From Oleiharenicola lentus (GTDB lineage: Bacteria; Verrucomicrobiota; Verrucomicrobiia; Opitutales; Opitutaceae), in contig NZ_SDHX01000001.1 of assembly GCF_004118375.1 (NCBI RefSeq), forward strand, positions 1,119,693 through 1,183,692: a DNA stretch of 64,000 bases. Reading direction: 5' to 3'. The number at the start of each line of letters is the position of its first letter. The first letter of the stretch is position 1. Shown here piece by piece: positions 53,270-62,742 of the stretch. The position numbers and the translations under genes were made by a program. Under the pieces are notes generated by a model. That model ran no database searches. It saw nothing but the letters and a program-made list of their open reading frames with translations, and was not told where the DNA came from.

Positions 53270-53845
53270 ATGAAAGGTGCCAAGCCTGCGAAGAAGGAGT
53301 TGTCGGCCAAGGAGCGCGAGGCGTTGATCGGGGTGTTGCAGAGCCGGTTCGGGAAAAACCCGGGTCGCCACGCGGGCATCGCATGGGCCGGGGTGCAGGC
53401 TAGGCTGGAGGCCAAGCCTGCGAAGCTGGGGGCGCTGGCGGAGATGGAGCGCACCGGCGGCGAACCGGATGTCACCGGCCAAGACCGGAAAACAGGCGAA
53501 TATCTTTTTATGGATTGCGCCCCGCAAAGTCCCGTCGGTCGCCAGAGCCTGTGCTACGACCGCGAGGCGCTGGATGGTCGGAAGAAGTTTCCGCCGAAGG
53601 GCTGTGTCACCGAGCTGGCTGCGGCCATGGGCGCGGAAATCCTGACCGAGGAGCAGTATTTCGCGCTGCAGCAGCTCGGCGAGTTCGACACCAAGACCTC
53701 GAGCTGGCTGCTGACTCCACCGGAGATCCGAAAGCGCGGAGGCGCGATCTACGGTGACCGGCGCTACAACCGCGTCTTCATCGGCCACAACGGCGCCGAT
53801 TCCTATTACAGCGGCCGGGGTTTCCGGTGCTGGCTCAAGGTGTAG
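53270..53845 (+). CDS. DUF4256 family protein
   Basis: A 191-residue protein with the DUF4256 hallmarks F-M-D-C-A-P-Q-S-P, S-L-C-Y-D-R-E-A-L and S-W-L-L-T-P, plus Y-S-G-R-G-F-R at the end. DUF4256 is a widespread small domain with unknown activity. The ATG at 53270 was chosen because the preceding 26 codons are not family-like. Confidence 0.85.
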   Translation: MKGAKPAKKELSAKEREALIGVLQSRFGKNPGRHAGIAWAGVQARLEAKPAKLGALAEMERTGGEPDVTGQDRKTGEYLFMDCAPQSPVGRQSLCYDREALDGRKKFPPKGCVTELAAAMGAEILTEEQYFALQQLGEFDTKTSSWLLTPPEIRKRGGAIYGDRRYNRVFIGHNGADSYYSGRGFRCWLKV

Positions 53846-53869
53846 TGGTCTTAAAATTCGATCGCCGTC

Positions 53870-55456
53870 ATGATTCCTGTCGTCCTCCCCCGGCAATTTT
53901 TCGTTCGGCCTGGTGTCAGGTCGTTGGCTGTGCTGCTGGCGTTGGCTGTCGGCGTGGGCTACTCGGTTGCGGGGGAGCCTGTCGGACTGGCCGACCGGCC
54001 GGTGGACTACGAAACGTTCGGCGCGGTCGGGGATGGCGTGGCCGACGATCTGCCGGCCATCGTCAAGGCCCATGCTTTTGCCAACGCCCACGGACTGACG
54101 GTGAAGACCAAGCCCGGCGCCACCTATCACCTCGGCCGCCGGGCGCTGACCGCGATCATCGCCACGGACACCGACTGGGGGACCTCGAAATTCATCATCG
54201 ACGATACGGACGTCGAGAACCACCGCCTCTCGCTCTTTGTCGTGCAGTCGCGGTTGGAGCCCGAGACGCTGGTGATCCCGCGGCTGGTGCGCGACCAGCC
54301 GCGGCTCGACGTGCGGCCGCAGCGCGATTGTTGGGTGAGGGTCGAAAACAGCCATTGGCGGCGCTACATCCGCGAAGGGCTCAACCAGAACAACGGCTCG
54401 GCCCAGCGCGACTGTTTCATCCTCCGGCGTGACGGCACCATCGAGGGCGCCATCGACTGGGACTACGACGTGGTCACACGGGTGGAAGCGCGTCCGATCG
54501 ACGAACAACCGCTCGTGCTGCGGGGTGGGATCTTCACCACCCGCGCCAACCGCATGAAGCAGGAGCAGGGCTACAATTACTGGCTGCGCAACATCGCCAT
54601 CACCCGCTCCAACACCACGGTGGTCGGCCTGACCCACCACGTCGTGGACGAAGGGGAGTTCGGCCATCCTTACAACGGATTCCTGGCGGCGCAGGGTTGC
54701 GCCAACATCGTCTTCCGCGACTGCTTCGTGACCGGACACAAGACCTACTCCACCATCGGGTCCGCGGGCAAACCGGTGAGCATGGGCAGCTACGACCTGA
54801 ACGCCAACGAGGTGGTCAATTTCACGATGACCGGCGTGCGCATGGACAATATTTGCGATGCGACGCGCTGGGGTGTGATCGGCACGAATTTCTGCAAGAA
54901 CATCGTATTGGAGAACTGTACGCTGTCCCGCATGGACTCGCACCAGGGCGTGTCCGGCCTCTACACGATTCGCGGCACCACGCTCGGCCACGCCGGGCTG
55001 AACGCCATTGGTCGTGGCACGCTGACGATCGAGGATTCGACCCTGAACGGCCGGGCCTTGCTCAGCCTGCGTGCCGACTACGGCAGCACGTGGGAAGGCA
55101 CGGTGGTCATCCGCAACTCCCGCTGGCGGCCCGGCTGCGGGGCGCCGATTCAGCCCACGCTGTTTGCGATGGCAAACAGCGGGCAGCACGACTTCGGCTA
55201 TCCCTGTTTCATGCCCGCGCAGATCGTTATCGACGGGCTGGTCATCGAAGACAGCCAGCACCCTTCGGATTACTCCGGCCCTTTTCTCTTCAATGATCCC
55301 GACGGCAAGACGCCGCCCGGCGCCGCCCGGCCCTTCCCCTACCAGCTGACCGAACAGGTGACGATCCGTCGCCTGACCACGGCCAGCGGACAGAATATTC
55401 GCATCTCCCCCGACGCTGAATTCGCCGCCCGGGTGAAGATGATCCAGCAGGAATGA
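53870..55456 (+). CDS. Exported right-handed beta-helix protein (pectate lyase-like)
   Basis: A 528-residue protein with a signal peptide (about residues 15-35). The first mature motif, F-G-A-V-G-D-G-V-A-D-D, is the start of the pectate-lyase-3/GH28-like fold, followed by repeated Asn-ladder style strands (N-C-T-L-S-R-M, G-N-x-x-A). It probably degrades or binds a plant or algal polysaccharide outside the cell; no catalytic residues could be assigned. A GH16 gene lies nearby (56932). Confidence 0.8.
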   Translation: MIPVVLPRQFFVRPGVRSLAVLLALAVGVGYSVAGEPVGLADRPVDYETFGAVGDGVADDLPAIVKAHAFANAHGLTVKTKPGATYHLGRRALTAIIATDTDWGTSKFIIDDTDVENHRLSLFVVQSRLEPETLVIPRLVRDQPRLDVRPQRDCWVRVENSHWRRYIREGLNQNNGSAQRDCFILRRDGTIEGAIDWDYDVVTRVEARPIDEQPLVLRGGIFTTRANRMKQEQGYNYWLRNIAITRSNTTVVGLTHHVVDEGEFGHPYNGFLAAQGCANIVFRDCFVTGHKTYSTIGSAGKPVSMGSYDLNANEVVNFTMTGVRMDNICDATRWGVIGTNFCKNIVLENCTLSRMDSHQGVSGLYTIRGTTLGHAGLNAIGRGTLTIEDSTLNGRALLSLRADYGSTWEGTVVIRNSRWRPGCGAPIQPTLFAMANSGQHDFGYPCFMPAQIVIDGLVIEDSQHPSDYSGPFLFNDPDGKTPPGAARPFPYQLTEQVTIRRLTTASGQNIRISPDAEFAARVKMIQQE

Positions 55457-55562
55457 GCGAGACGGAAGGCGTGGCGCCCGCGACGCGGGATCCAACGCGG
55501 CTGCCGCTCAATTTAACCCGCCCGGGCGCGGGGGGCCGGGCGGATCGGTGTCGTCCTGAAGC

Positions 55563-56654
55563 TCAGGCCGCGGGCGGCGGCATCTGGTAACCGGGGGTGG
55601 ATTTCGACAGCGCTTCCTCGTCGGCGCTCATGCCCTCGGCAATGCCTTCGAACAGCGGCGTGGTCATGTAGCGCTCACCGGTGTCGGGCAGCATCGCGAG
55701 GATCACTGATCCGGCGGGCGCTTTCTCGGCCACCTGCATGGCCACAGCGAAGGTGGCGCCGGCGGAGATGCCGGTGAAGATGCCTTCCTTTTGTGCCAGC
55801 TTGCGCGACCACTCGATGCCGGCGGGGCCGGCGATGGCGATGAGTTCGTCGTAGAATTTCTTGTCCAGGCCCTCCTGCAGCACGTAGGGGATGAAGTCCG
55901 GCGTCCAGCCCTGCACCGGGTGCGGCGTCCAGGCCGGGTGTCCGGCGGCCGGGCCCTGGTCGGCCGCGCGGACCTGCGCCGTGCCGCTGGCGACGAGCGG
56001 GGCGCTGGCGGGTTCACAGAGGATGATCTTCGTTTGCGGCAGCTCCTTGCGCAGCACGCGGCTCACGCCGGTGAACGTGCCGCCCGTGCCGTAGCCGGTC
56101 ACGAAATAGTCGAGGCGCTTGCCCTTGAAGTCGGCGACAATTTCGCGGCCCGTGGTGTTCTCGTGGATGGTGGCGTTGGCCGCGGTCTCAAACTGGCGGG
56201 CGAAGAACCAGCCGTTCTTCTCGGCGAGTTCCTTGGCCTTGGCATACATGCCGTAACCCTTGGCGGCGCGCGGGGTCAGCACGACCTTGGCGCCGAGAAA
56301 ACGCATGAGCTTGCGACGCTCGATGGAGAAGCTGTCGGCCATCGTCACGACGAGCGGGTAGCCCTTGGCCGCGCAGACCATCGCGAGACCGATGCCGGTG
56401 TTGCCGCTGGTGGCCTCGACCACGGTCTGGCCGGGCTTGAGCGCACCGGAACGCTCGGCCTCCTCGATGATGCTGATGGCGAGGCGGTCCTTCACCGACG
56501 CCGCGGGATTGAAGAACTCCGCTTTAACGTAGACGGTGACGTGCTTCGGGGCGAGGTGGTTGATGCGGACGCAGGGGGTATTGCCGATGGTGTCGAGGAT
56601 GCTGTCGTAAAGGCGGCCCTGGCCGCTGGTCTGGCGTGGAGTGGGGGAGCTCAT
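55563..56654 (-). CDS. cysK: Cysteine synthase A (O-acetylserine sulfhydrylase)
   Basis: A 363-residue PLP enzyme making L-cysteine from O-acetylserine and sulfide. The PLP lysine is K55 in N-P-A-A-S-V-K-D-R; the substrate loop is E-A-T-S-G-N-T-G-I-G; the PLP-phosphate loop is G-T-G-G-T-F-T-G. Family length is about 310-330; the extra 30 residues include an insertion near P-A-A-G-H-P-A-W. It stands alone, convergent with the beta-helix gene and divergent from the GH16 gene. Confidence 0.93.
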   Translation of the reverse strand: MSSPTPRQTSGQGRLYDSILDTIGNTPCVRINHLAPKHVTVYVKAEFFNPAASVKDRLAISIIEEAERSGALKPGQTVVEATSGNTGIGLAMVCAAKGYPLVVTMADSFSIERRKLMRFLGAKVVLTPRAAKGYGMYAKAKELAEKNGWFFARQFETAANATIHENTTGREIVADFKGKRLDYFVTGYGTGGTFTGVSRVLRKELPQTKIILCEPASAPLVASGTAQVRAADQGPAAGHPAWTPHPVQGWTPDFIPYVLQEGLDKKFYDELIAIAGPAGIEWSRKLAQKEGIFTGISAGATFAVAMQVAEKAPAGSVILAMLPDTGERYMTTPLFEGIAEGMSADEEALSKSTPGYQMPPPAA

Positions 56655-56931
56655 AGGGACACGCAGCCTAGCGCGGCGGGTCGTCCGGGCAAGGGCGCAT
56701 ACGGGACCCTGACCGAAAGTCTAGTAATCCACACCCTGCGGAAGTGCCGGGAGGCCTGGCGTCGAAATGAAAACCTGCAATCGGCACGCGACGATCCGGC
56801 GGGGAAGCCAATGGCGGAGGCGCGGTTTCTACGTCGTGATTTGCATAACAATTTCCGTTTGTTGCGCGGAAGCACGTTGCTGCGACCGGCGTGGCGACGG
56901 ATATTCTGAGGTGCGGACCGTCCGCTTCCCC

Positions 56932-58146
56932 ATGAAATCGCTTCTCCCCACCGTCAGGCGCGCCCTGTTAGCGGGTGCGTCGATCCTTCTCGGCCATGTT
57001 CCGCTCGCCGCGCAGGTTACGCCCGACAATTGGGCGCCGGGGACGGGCTGGTCCCTCGTCTGGGCCGACGAGTTCAACGGCGGCGTGGTGAATCCCGACC
57101 ACTGGACCTATGATCTCGGCGCGGGCGGCTGGGGCAACAATGAGCTGCAGTCCTATGCCGCGGCCAACGCCACCGTGCAGGACGGCGAGCTGCGCATCAC
57201 GGCGCGGCAGAATGCCGACGGCAGCTACAGCTCGGCTCGACTCAAGACCCAGGGCCGGCTCGCCTGGACCTACGGCAAGTTCGCCGCCCGTCTGCGGCTG
57301 CCGCAGGGGCAGGGCATCTGGCCAGCCTTCTGGATGCTCGGCACGAATATCACCACCGTCGGCTGGCCGAAGTGCGGCGAGATCGACATCATGGAGATGA
57401 TCGGCGGGGGCGAAAACCGCGACGACTCCGCCTACGGCACGATCCACTGGGACGCCGGCGGCCACGCCTCGGTCGGGAGCAGCCGCATCGAACTCGTGGA
57501 CCCGGAGATTTTTCACGACAACTACCACGTCTTCGAGGTCGAGTGGACGCCGACCAGCATCGCCTGGAAAATCGACGGCGTCGAAACTGCCCGCGTCAGC
57601 ATCGACCGCACCGTCTGGCCCGAGATGGAGGAATTTCACCAGCCGTTCTTCGTCATCCTCAATCTCGCCGTCGGCGGCAACTGGCCCGGCTCACCGGACG
57701 CCAGCACCGTGTTTCCCCAGACCCTGGCGGTGGATTGGGTGCGCGTGTATGCGAGCGCGACCACGGGCAACGCGCCTGCCATCACCACACAACCGGCTGC
57801 GCAAACGGTTACCGCCGGCCAGTCTGTCACGTTCAGCGTGGCGGTCAGCGGCAATCCCACGCCGACCATCCAGTGGCAGAAGGACGGTGCCGACCTTGCC
57901 GGCGCCACCGGCACGAGCTTCCAGATCAGCCGCGTCGCGGCCGGCGACGCCGGCACCTACCGCGCGGTGGTCACCAACGCCCTCGGCAGCGTTACGAGCA
58001 ACGGCGCCAGCCTGTCTGTCGCCGCCGCGCCCGTGACCCCGCCGCCCGCCTCGGGCGGTGGCAGCGGAGGTGGCGGAGGCGCGCCGAGCCTGTATTTCGC
58101 AGTGGCTCTGCTCGTGCTGGCCTGGGGACGTTTCCGCCGCCATTGA
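56932..58146 (+). CDS. Secreted GH16 endo-beta-1,3-glucanase-like with Ig domain
   Basis: A 404-residue protein. A signal peptide (cleavage near L-A-A-Q) precedes a GH16 domain (about residues 35-270) with the catalytic motif G-E150-I-D152-I-M-E155-M, typical of laminarinases. An Ig-like domain (about 280-360) follows, with G-D-A-G-T-Y, then a Gly/Ser-rich linker, a hydrophobic helix and R-F-R-R-H, a C-terminal sorting tail (GG-CTERM-like). It probably hydrolyses beta-1,3- or mixed-linked glucans at the cell surface. The ATG at 56932 gives the signal peptide. Confidence 0.9.
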   Translation: MKSLLPTVRRALLAGASILLGHVPLAAQVTPDNWAPGTGWSLVWADEFNGGVVNPDHWTYDLGAGGWGNNELQSYAAANATVQDGELRITARQNADGSYSSARLKTQGRLAWTYGKFAARLRLPQGQGIWPAFWMLGTNITTVGWPKCGEIDIMEMIGGGENRDDSAYGTIHWDAGGHASVGSSRIELVDPEIFHDNYHVFEVEWTPTSIAWKIDGVETARVSIDRTVWPEMEEFHQPFFVILNLAVGGNWPGSPDASTVFPQTLAVDWVRVYASATTGNAPAITTQPAAQTVTAGQSVTFSVAVSGNPTPTIQWQKDGADLAGATGTSFQISRVAAGDAGTYRAVVTNALGSVTSNGASLSVAAAPVTPPPASGGGSGGGGGAPSLYFAVALLVLAWGRFRRH

Positions 58147-58275
58147 GCGCGAATGGTCTGGCTAGCAAACCCGGCTTCCGTGCTCCCGCGCCGAGACCAA
58201 GGATCGGAATCAGTTTTGTGCCTTCCGGATCATGGAAGTGCCCCGGACGAGTTCCGGTCGGAGCGCGGCAGCGCC

Positions 58276-58839
58276 TCAACGCGAAGCGGGCTCCGGCCAA
58301 CGGGCCCAGATATTGGCCACGCTATCCTCGGGGAATTTCACGGACACCTCGAACCGCACGCCGCCGTTCTCGTAGAGGTGGGTCGTGTGGGTGTGGGTTC
58401 GGCCGATGGCGATGACACCGCTGCCGGTGGGGCGGGATGTCTTCTGTGTTTCGCCGTGTCCGAGCACCTGCACCACCTCGGCCTCGGGGATCCCGGTGGT
58501 GATCACCGTGTCGTTGCCGGCGCGGATCGACTGGCCCATCACCTCGGTCGCACGGTCCTCGCGGTCAAAGGCGACCGTGAGCTGGCCGTAGTTCCAGGTG
58601 GCGATGCGGCCCGATGAGCCCGGGCGGTCATCGCGCGGTTCGCCGAGGCGCTCCCGGATCGCCGTGTAACGGTCACCCGGTCGCACGCCGTCCACGGTCC
58701 AGGGCGAGGTGCCGGTGTAGCGCGGCCGGCGGGCCATGGCCGATTCGTCGGTCACCTCGCGGTAGCATCCCGCGAGCAGCAGGGCCGCAAGCGCCAGCCA
58801 AGGGGCCAGTGAGCGCAACGTGAAGCGGTTTGCGGACAT
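58276..58839 (-). CDS. Lipoprotein of unknown function
   Basis: A 187-residue protein with a lipobox (L-L-L-A-G-C) near residue 25. The mature part has V-R-P-G-D-R-Y-x-x-I-R-E-R-L-G-E-P, a pattern reminiscent of SmpA/OmlA-like (BamE-type) small outer-membrane lipoproteins, but too divergent to name. It starts 60 bp after the GIDE-LemA gene on the same strand. Confidence 0.75.
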   Translation of the reverse strand: MSANRFTLRSLAPWLALAALLLAGCYREVTDESAMARRPRYTGTSPWTVDGVRPGDRYTAIRERLGEPRDDRPGSSGRIATWNYGQLTVAFDREDRATEVMGQSIRAGNDTVITTGIPEAEVVQVLGHGETQKTSRPTGSGVIAIGRTHTHTTHLYENGGVRFEVSVKFPEDSVANIWARWPEPASR

Positions 58840-58898
58840 GCCAGCAGGGTGCGCGGGTGCGATGGTCCACGCAAGCATCGGCACGCCGCGGCGTCGTT

Positions 58899-60194
58899 TC
58901 AAGCGAGGTGCACGTTGACCGTGGCGCGTTCGAAGTCCGCCGCTGCGAGCAGGGCGGCGGGACGCATGCGGCCGATCCGGGCGACCCAGCGGTCCGGGAC
59001 GCATTCGAGCCGGGTGGCGTAGGCGGTGGCGATGTCGTTGTAGTAGGCGCGGGCCAGCGCCACGCGTTGCTCGGTGGCGACAAGTTCCTCGTGCAACCGC
59101 GCGAAGCTCGCCTGCGCCATCAGGTCGGGGTGGCGTTCGATTACCCCGCGGAGTGATCGGGCCAGCCCGGCGAAGTCGGCGCCAGCCTCGCCCGGCGGCG
59201 TGGCCTGCTGCTGGGCGCGCAGGGCGGCCAGCGCGGCCTGGGTCGCGGCTTCGTGAGCGGCGAGGCCGGTGCAGGCGGCGACCAAGCCGGGGATCAGGTC
59301 GTGCCGGCGCTTGAGCTGCACATCGACGAGCGACCAGCCCTGCCGCGTGCGTTCGCGGAGACCGACGAGGCTGTTGTAAACCATCCACACCCAGCCCAGC
59401 GCGAAGGCGGCGAGGTAACCGGTGCTCATGGCGACGAGCGGTCCGATCGCGGAGGGCGTGCCCTGCTGGTTTTGGTAGGCGATCAATCCGCCGAGAACGC
59501 AAAGCAGACCGAGCACCAGACAGAGCCAGGACCAAAGCGCGTAGCCGGATTGGACCTTCTCCTCCGAACGCGCCGAGATGAGAAACAACTCGGCTTCGGG
59601 GTCGGACGCGATCTCGGCGGCGACGAGATCGGCGCGTTCCCGCGCCTGCCCGACGACGAAGAGCGGCGTGTGCAAGGGCAGGCCGGTCTCGGTGAAGCGC
59701 CGGCGATGATCGGAATTGGCCACAGCGCCGGCCGGGCCCTTGGCATAGTAGAGCGGGTCGCCGCGCGACACTGTTTCGTCGAACAAGTCCAGCGGCTCGA
59801 TCTTCGCCCCCTCGGGCCGGACCAACACGATGCCGGTGTCGTCCTTGACATAGAAGTCCACGGTCTCGCCCCCGGAGGCGATTTCGGTCCAGCCGCTCTC
59901 GCGCTTGGTCGTGGTGCGCGACCGGCCCTTGCTGTCGGTGGTGGTCACGGTCACGAGCCGCGACCAGTGCTCCTCCACGCGGTAGTGGTAGTGCACGCAC
60001 GGGGTGCCGGCGAGGAAGCTGCGGCGGGGCGCCTCGCATTCGGCCGTGCCCTGCATTTCCGTCAGCCCGATGAACACGCCCGCGGCCTTCGAGGTCGGCA
60101 TGTCGGCCAGCAGGCGCTGACGCCGGCGGAGCCGCAGGCTGCCCCAGAGGAACAGCAGGCTCACCAGCGCGCTAAGCGGCAACAGCCAGGGCAT
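58899..60194 (-). CDS. GIDE-LemA membrane protein
   Basis: A 431-residue protein. An N-terminal TM helix (about residues 2-20) is followed by a GIDE domain, related to the eukaryotic MULAN/GIDE ubiquitin-ligase membrane region, with H-Y-H-Y-R-V-E-E-H-W and D-F-Y-V-K-D-D-T-G. Two TM helices (about 225-280) lead to a LemA-type helical bundle (N-S-L-V-G-L-R-E-R, R-R-H-D-L-I-P-G-L). The eukaryotic RING finger is absent. Function in bacteria unknown. The ATG at 60194 was chosen; the longer open frame continues into other genes. Confidence 0.85.
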   Translation of the reverse strand: MPWLLPLSALVSLLFLWGSLRLRRRQRLLADMPTSKAAGVFIGLTEMQGTAECEAPRRSFLAGTPCVHYHYRVEEHWSRLVTVTTTDSKGRSRTTTKRESGWTEIASGGETVDFYVKDDTGIVLVRPEGAKIEPLDLFDETVSRGDPLYYAKGPAGAVANSDHRRRFTETGLPLHTPLFVVGQARERADLVAAEIASDPEAELFLISARSEEKVQSGYALWSWLCLVLGLLCVLGGLIAYQNQQGTPSAIGPLVAMSTGYLAAFALGWVWMVYNSLVGLRERTRQGWSLVDVQLKRRHDLIPGLVAACTGLAAHEAATQAALAALRAQQQATPPGEAGADFAGLARSLRGVIERHPDLMAQASFARLHEELVATEQRVALARAYYNDIATAYATRLECVPDRWVARIGRMRPAALLAAADFERATVNVHLA

Positions 60195-60241
60195 GGGCGG
60201 GAACGGGAAACAGACCAGCGGGGGGCATGGGACTGGGCAGG

Positions 60242-61420
60242 CTAGAAAATTGAACGCAGGCCGGGGATGCGACGGGCGAGATCGGCCAGGACGTAGCTGA
60301 CAACCAGGCCGGCGAGAGTGAGCAGCACGACCAGCCCGTAGAGGTGGTAGGGCAGGGCGCGGAACAGCATGGCCAAAGCCACCAGCACCGGCGCGTGCAG
60401 CACATAGACTCCGAACGAGCGGTCCGCCAGCCAGCGCAGCCACCGCGACTCGAAATTGAAGCGTCGCGAGAACAGCGCCAGTGCGCCGACGGCGAGTCCC
60501 AGCCCGGTGAGCTGTTCCCACAGGGCCATCCCGAAAGCCTGCCAATGCGGCCCGCCGAAGAAGATTTCCGGCGGGGCCTGGCGCGCGCCGATGATCATCA
60601 AGGGGAGCATGGCCAGCGGTCCTCCGATCAGCGCCAGCCAGCCGGCCGTGCGGGCTTGGGGCGATGCCGCCAGCGACGCCAGCCAGCCGTGACGAGCGGC
60701 ATGCAGACCGGCGAGGAACCACGCGAGGTATTGCACGAAGAAGCAAAGCTGCAGGTTCAGGATGTTCGTGCCGATCGGCTGCACGAGCCGGACGGCGAAG
60801 GAACCGAGACCCAGCGCGAGGGCGAAGCCGGCCAGACTTTTCCCCGAGGGCGGCGTCCCGCCGGGCGAAGCGGCGACGCGGGACCCCGCCGCGCGCTTCC
60901 ATCCGGCCAAGGCGAGGCAGAAGAGGAGGAGGGCCACGGCGAACCAGAGCGGCCCGCTCTCGCCGAGGAATTCTCCGGATCCGAGGTAGCGCGCGTAGAA
61001 AGCGGCGGGCGGGCCGAAGTCGTGGTTCCACGGGTTGAGCGCGAGCAGGATGAAGGGGTGGATGGCCAGCATGTAGAGCAGGGCGGGCAGGCCGAGGCGC
61101 ACAAGCCGCTCGCGCGCGAAGCCTCCCGGGCCGCGCCGTGCGAGCGAGCCGGCGGCGAAATAGGCCGACACAAAGAACAACAACCCCATGAAGAACGATT
61201 GCAGCATGCCCTGCCACACGATGAACGGCACCTTGGCCGCCAGCGTCGGCTCGGGCTCCGCCATCATATACCAGTCGCCCACGTGGCTGTAGGTCACGCA
61301 GGCGTGCATGTTGACGACGAGCAGGATCGTGGCCGTGCGCAGATGATCGATCCACGGCAGCCGGGTGGGGGACGCTGGGCTCACGCGCCGCAGGCTGCGC
61401 CGGCCCGGTTTGCCCGACAA
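60242..61420 (-). CDS. Acyltransferase 3 family membrane protein
   Basis: A 392-residue integral membrane protein with about ten TM helices. It starts I-D-H-L-R-T-A-T and has the catalytic-type H in N-M-H-A-C, plus G-V-Y-V-L-H-A-P, both typical of OafA/YrhL-type acyltransferase 3 proteins (as in glucan modification, OpgC-like). It probably transfers acyl groups to surface sugars. It lies upstream of the GIDE-LemA gene on the same strand, with 47 bp between them. Confidence 0.88.
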   Translation of the reverse strand: MSGKPGRRSLRRVSPASPTRLPWIDHLRTATILLVVNMHACVTYSHVGDWYMMAEPEPTLAAKVPFIVWQGMLQSFFMGLLFFVSAYFAAGSLARRGPGGFARERLVRLGLPALLYMLAIHPFILLALNPWNHDFGPPAAFYARYLGSGEFLGESGPLWFAVALLLFCLALAGWKRAAGSRVAASPGGTPPSGKSLAGFALALGLGSFAVRLVQPIGTNILNLQLCFFVQYLAWFLAGLHAARHGWLASLAASPQARTAGWLALIGGPLAMLPLMIIGARQAPPEIFFGGPHWQAFGMALWEQLTGLGLAVGALALFSRRFNFESRWLRWLADRSFGVYVLHAPVLVALAMLFRALPYHLYGLVVLLTLAGLVVSYVLADLARRIPGLRSIF

Positions 61421-61610
61421 CGCTATTTCTCCTGGGCGCGGTCATGATTTGGCCCGCCGGGGGCAACCTCAAGGTAGCCGTATGAATTGTCGGTCGGTTC
61501 GGCAAGTTGGGACTCATCTCAGTGTCTGCGATCCAAGCCGAGCTAGGGGTTAAGGTGGGCGTTCGGATTGGTGATTGAGTAATACCGGATAACGGCTTTA
61601 TTGCGACTAT

Positions 61611-61895
61611 ATGACGACGCTCTCTCCGACCAAGGCGCGCGCGAACCTCACCCACTGGCTAAAGAAAGCCTCGGCGGGGGAGGACATCGGCATCCTGTGC
61701 GGTGACAAGGTCATCGCCCTGCGCCCGGTGCGCGTGTTCTCGGAGGACGCCGACTACGCCAAGCGCGAATACGGGGTGACCGATGCCGAGCTGAAGGCTT
61801 TTGTGAAACGGGCCAATGCACAGAATGCGCGTGACCGCCGGGCCGGGCGGATGACGCGTTACAAGGGAGATTTGCGTGCCGCCCTTAGAGATTGA
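61611..61895 (+). CDS. Phd/YefM-type antitoxin
   Basis: A 94-residue protein with S-P-T-K-A-R-A-N-L at the start and G-D-K-V-I-A-L-R-P-V, as in Phd/YefM antitoxins that bind DNA by their N-domain and the toxin by a disordered C-terminus. The toxin gene overlaps its end by 20 bp. It likely represses the operon from the region just upstream. Confidence 0.8.
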   Translation: MTTLSPTKARANLTHWLKKASAGEDIGILCGDKVIALRPVRVFSEDADYAKREYGVTDAELKAFVKRANAQNARDRRAGRMTRYKGDLRAALRD

Positions 61896-62160
61896 TTTTA
61901 CTCCCCAGTTTCGACGTCGGGCCCGTCAATTAACGGAGGATCAGCGCAGGCAACTTGCCGAGGCGGCGGATGAGCTGCGCCTGGCTTTGGGTAACCCGCA
62001 TCAGCATCGTGGGCTGGGGGTTCGCCGGCTGGGCGGAAACCTTTTCGAGTTCCGGGTAGGACGCGACCTAAGGGTGATCTTCGAATTGCAGGGCGGCGTC
62101 GCGGAACTCTGCATGATCGGCAATCACGACGAGGTGCGGGCGTTCCTGAGGAACCGGTAA
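61876..62160 (+). CDS. RelE/ParE-type toxin
   Basis: A 94-residue protein from a GTG start, with the ParE/RelE pattern F-T-P-Q-F-R-R-R-A, H-R-G-L-G-V-R-R-L, F-E-F-R-V-G-R-D-L-R-V-I-F, and a C-terminal N-H-D-E-V. It is probably an mRNA interferase or gyrase-type inhibitor neutralised by the overlapping antitoxin. Whether it is RelE-like or ParE-like cannot be told by eye. Confidence 0.82.
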   Translation: MPPLEIDFTPQFRRRARQLTEDQRRQLAEAADELRLALGNPHQHRGLGVRRLGGNLFEFRVGRDLRVIFELQGGVAELCMIGNHDEVRAFLRNR

Positions 62161-62229
62161 GAACCGCAAACAGTGGAAGTGGGTGAACCACTAATCAGTT
62201 TCGCCAAGGGCAGAAACTTTGAGCGTCCC

Positions 62230-62399
62230 CTCCGACTGATCGTCTCCGGTTTTGTTTCGTGGGGTCTGCTGATCGCAGACCGGGAAAACGAGCCGCCGAT
62301 TTCAGCCGCAGCACAGGCTGCGCGACTGATCCCGGACTGCCAGCGGGCAGCAACAGAAAGCCGGACCCGGAACCAATCGGCGGAGACGATTAGTCGGAG
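62230..62399. repeat. 170-bp element with 19-bp terminal inverted repeats (MITE-like)
   Basis: CTCCGACTGATCGTCTCCG (62230-62248) and its inverse at 62381-62399 differ at one base. A perfect hairpin GGATTCAT/ATGAATCC follows at 62411-62432. The 343-bp gap between the toxin gene and the metH remnant holds this element and no credible gene. Confidence 0.6.
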
Positions 62400-62503
62400 C
62401 GTACTCTTGAGGATTCATCCGTTGATGAATCCATGAGTAGTTAAAAACCTGTGGGATCGAGGCGTTGGACGCGCAAGGGTGGTTGGTGGAAACCACCGCT
62501 ACC

Positions 62504-62737
62504 TCAATAATCCAGGTATGGCGCCAACCACTTCTCGGATTCGGTGACCGCGATGCCCTTCCGGGCGGCGTAGTCTTCGATCTGGTCCTTGGCGATTTTG
62601 CCCACCGCGAAGTATTTCGAATCCGGATGATTGAAGTAATGGCCGCTGACGCTGCTCGGTGGGTGCATGGCGCAGGATTCGGTGAGCTCGATGCCGGTGA
62701 GCGCGGTGGCGTTGAGGAGCTCGAAGAGGATAGGCTT
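62504..62737 (-). pseudogene. Diverged duplicate of the metH 3' end
   Basis: The reading frame 62504-62809 ends with 77 codons that align without gaps to the last 77 residues of the metH product encoded at 62852-64000 (58 of 77 identical by hand alignment). Both end in W-L-A-P-Y-L-D-Y. The upstream part of the frame (62738-62809) is made of palindromic repeat sequence, so there is no complete protein. It is a 3' fragment left by duplication or by loss of a second metH. Confidence 0.8.
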
Positions 62738-62742
62738 TTGTG

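Noticed and set aside
58899-61655. 918-codon frame that would fuse GIDE-LemA to upstream sequence
   Set aside because: The upstream part overlaps the acyltransferase gene in another frame; a normal start and domain beginning occur at 60194.
62173-62436. 87-codon plus-strand frame after the toxin gene
   Set aside because: It runs through the inverted-repeat element and has no protein-like features.
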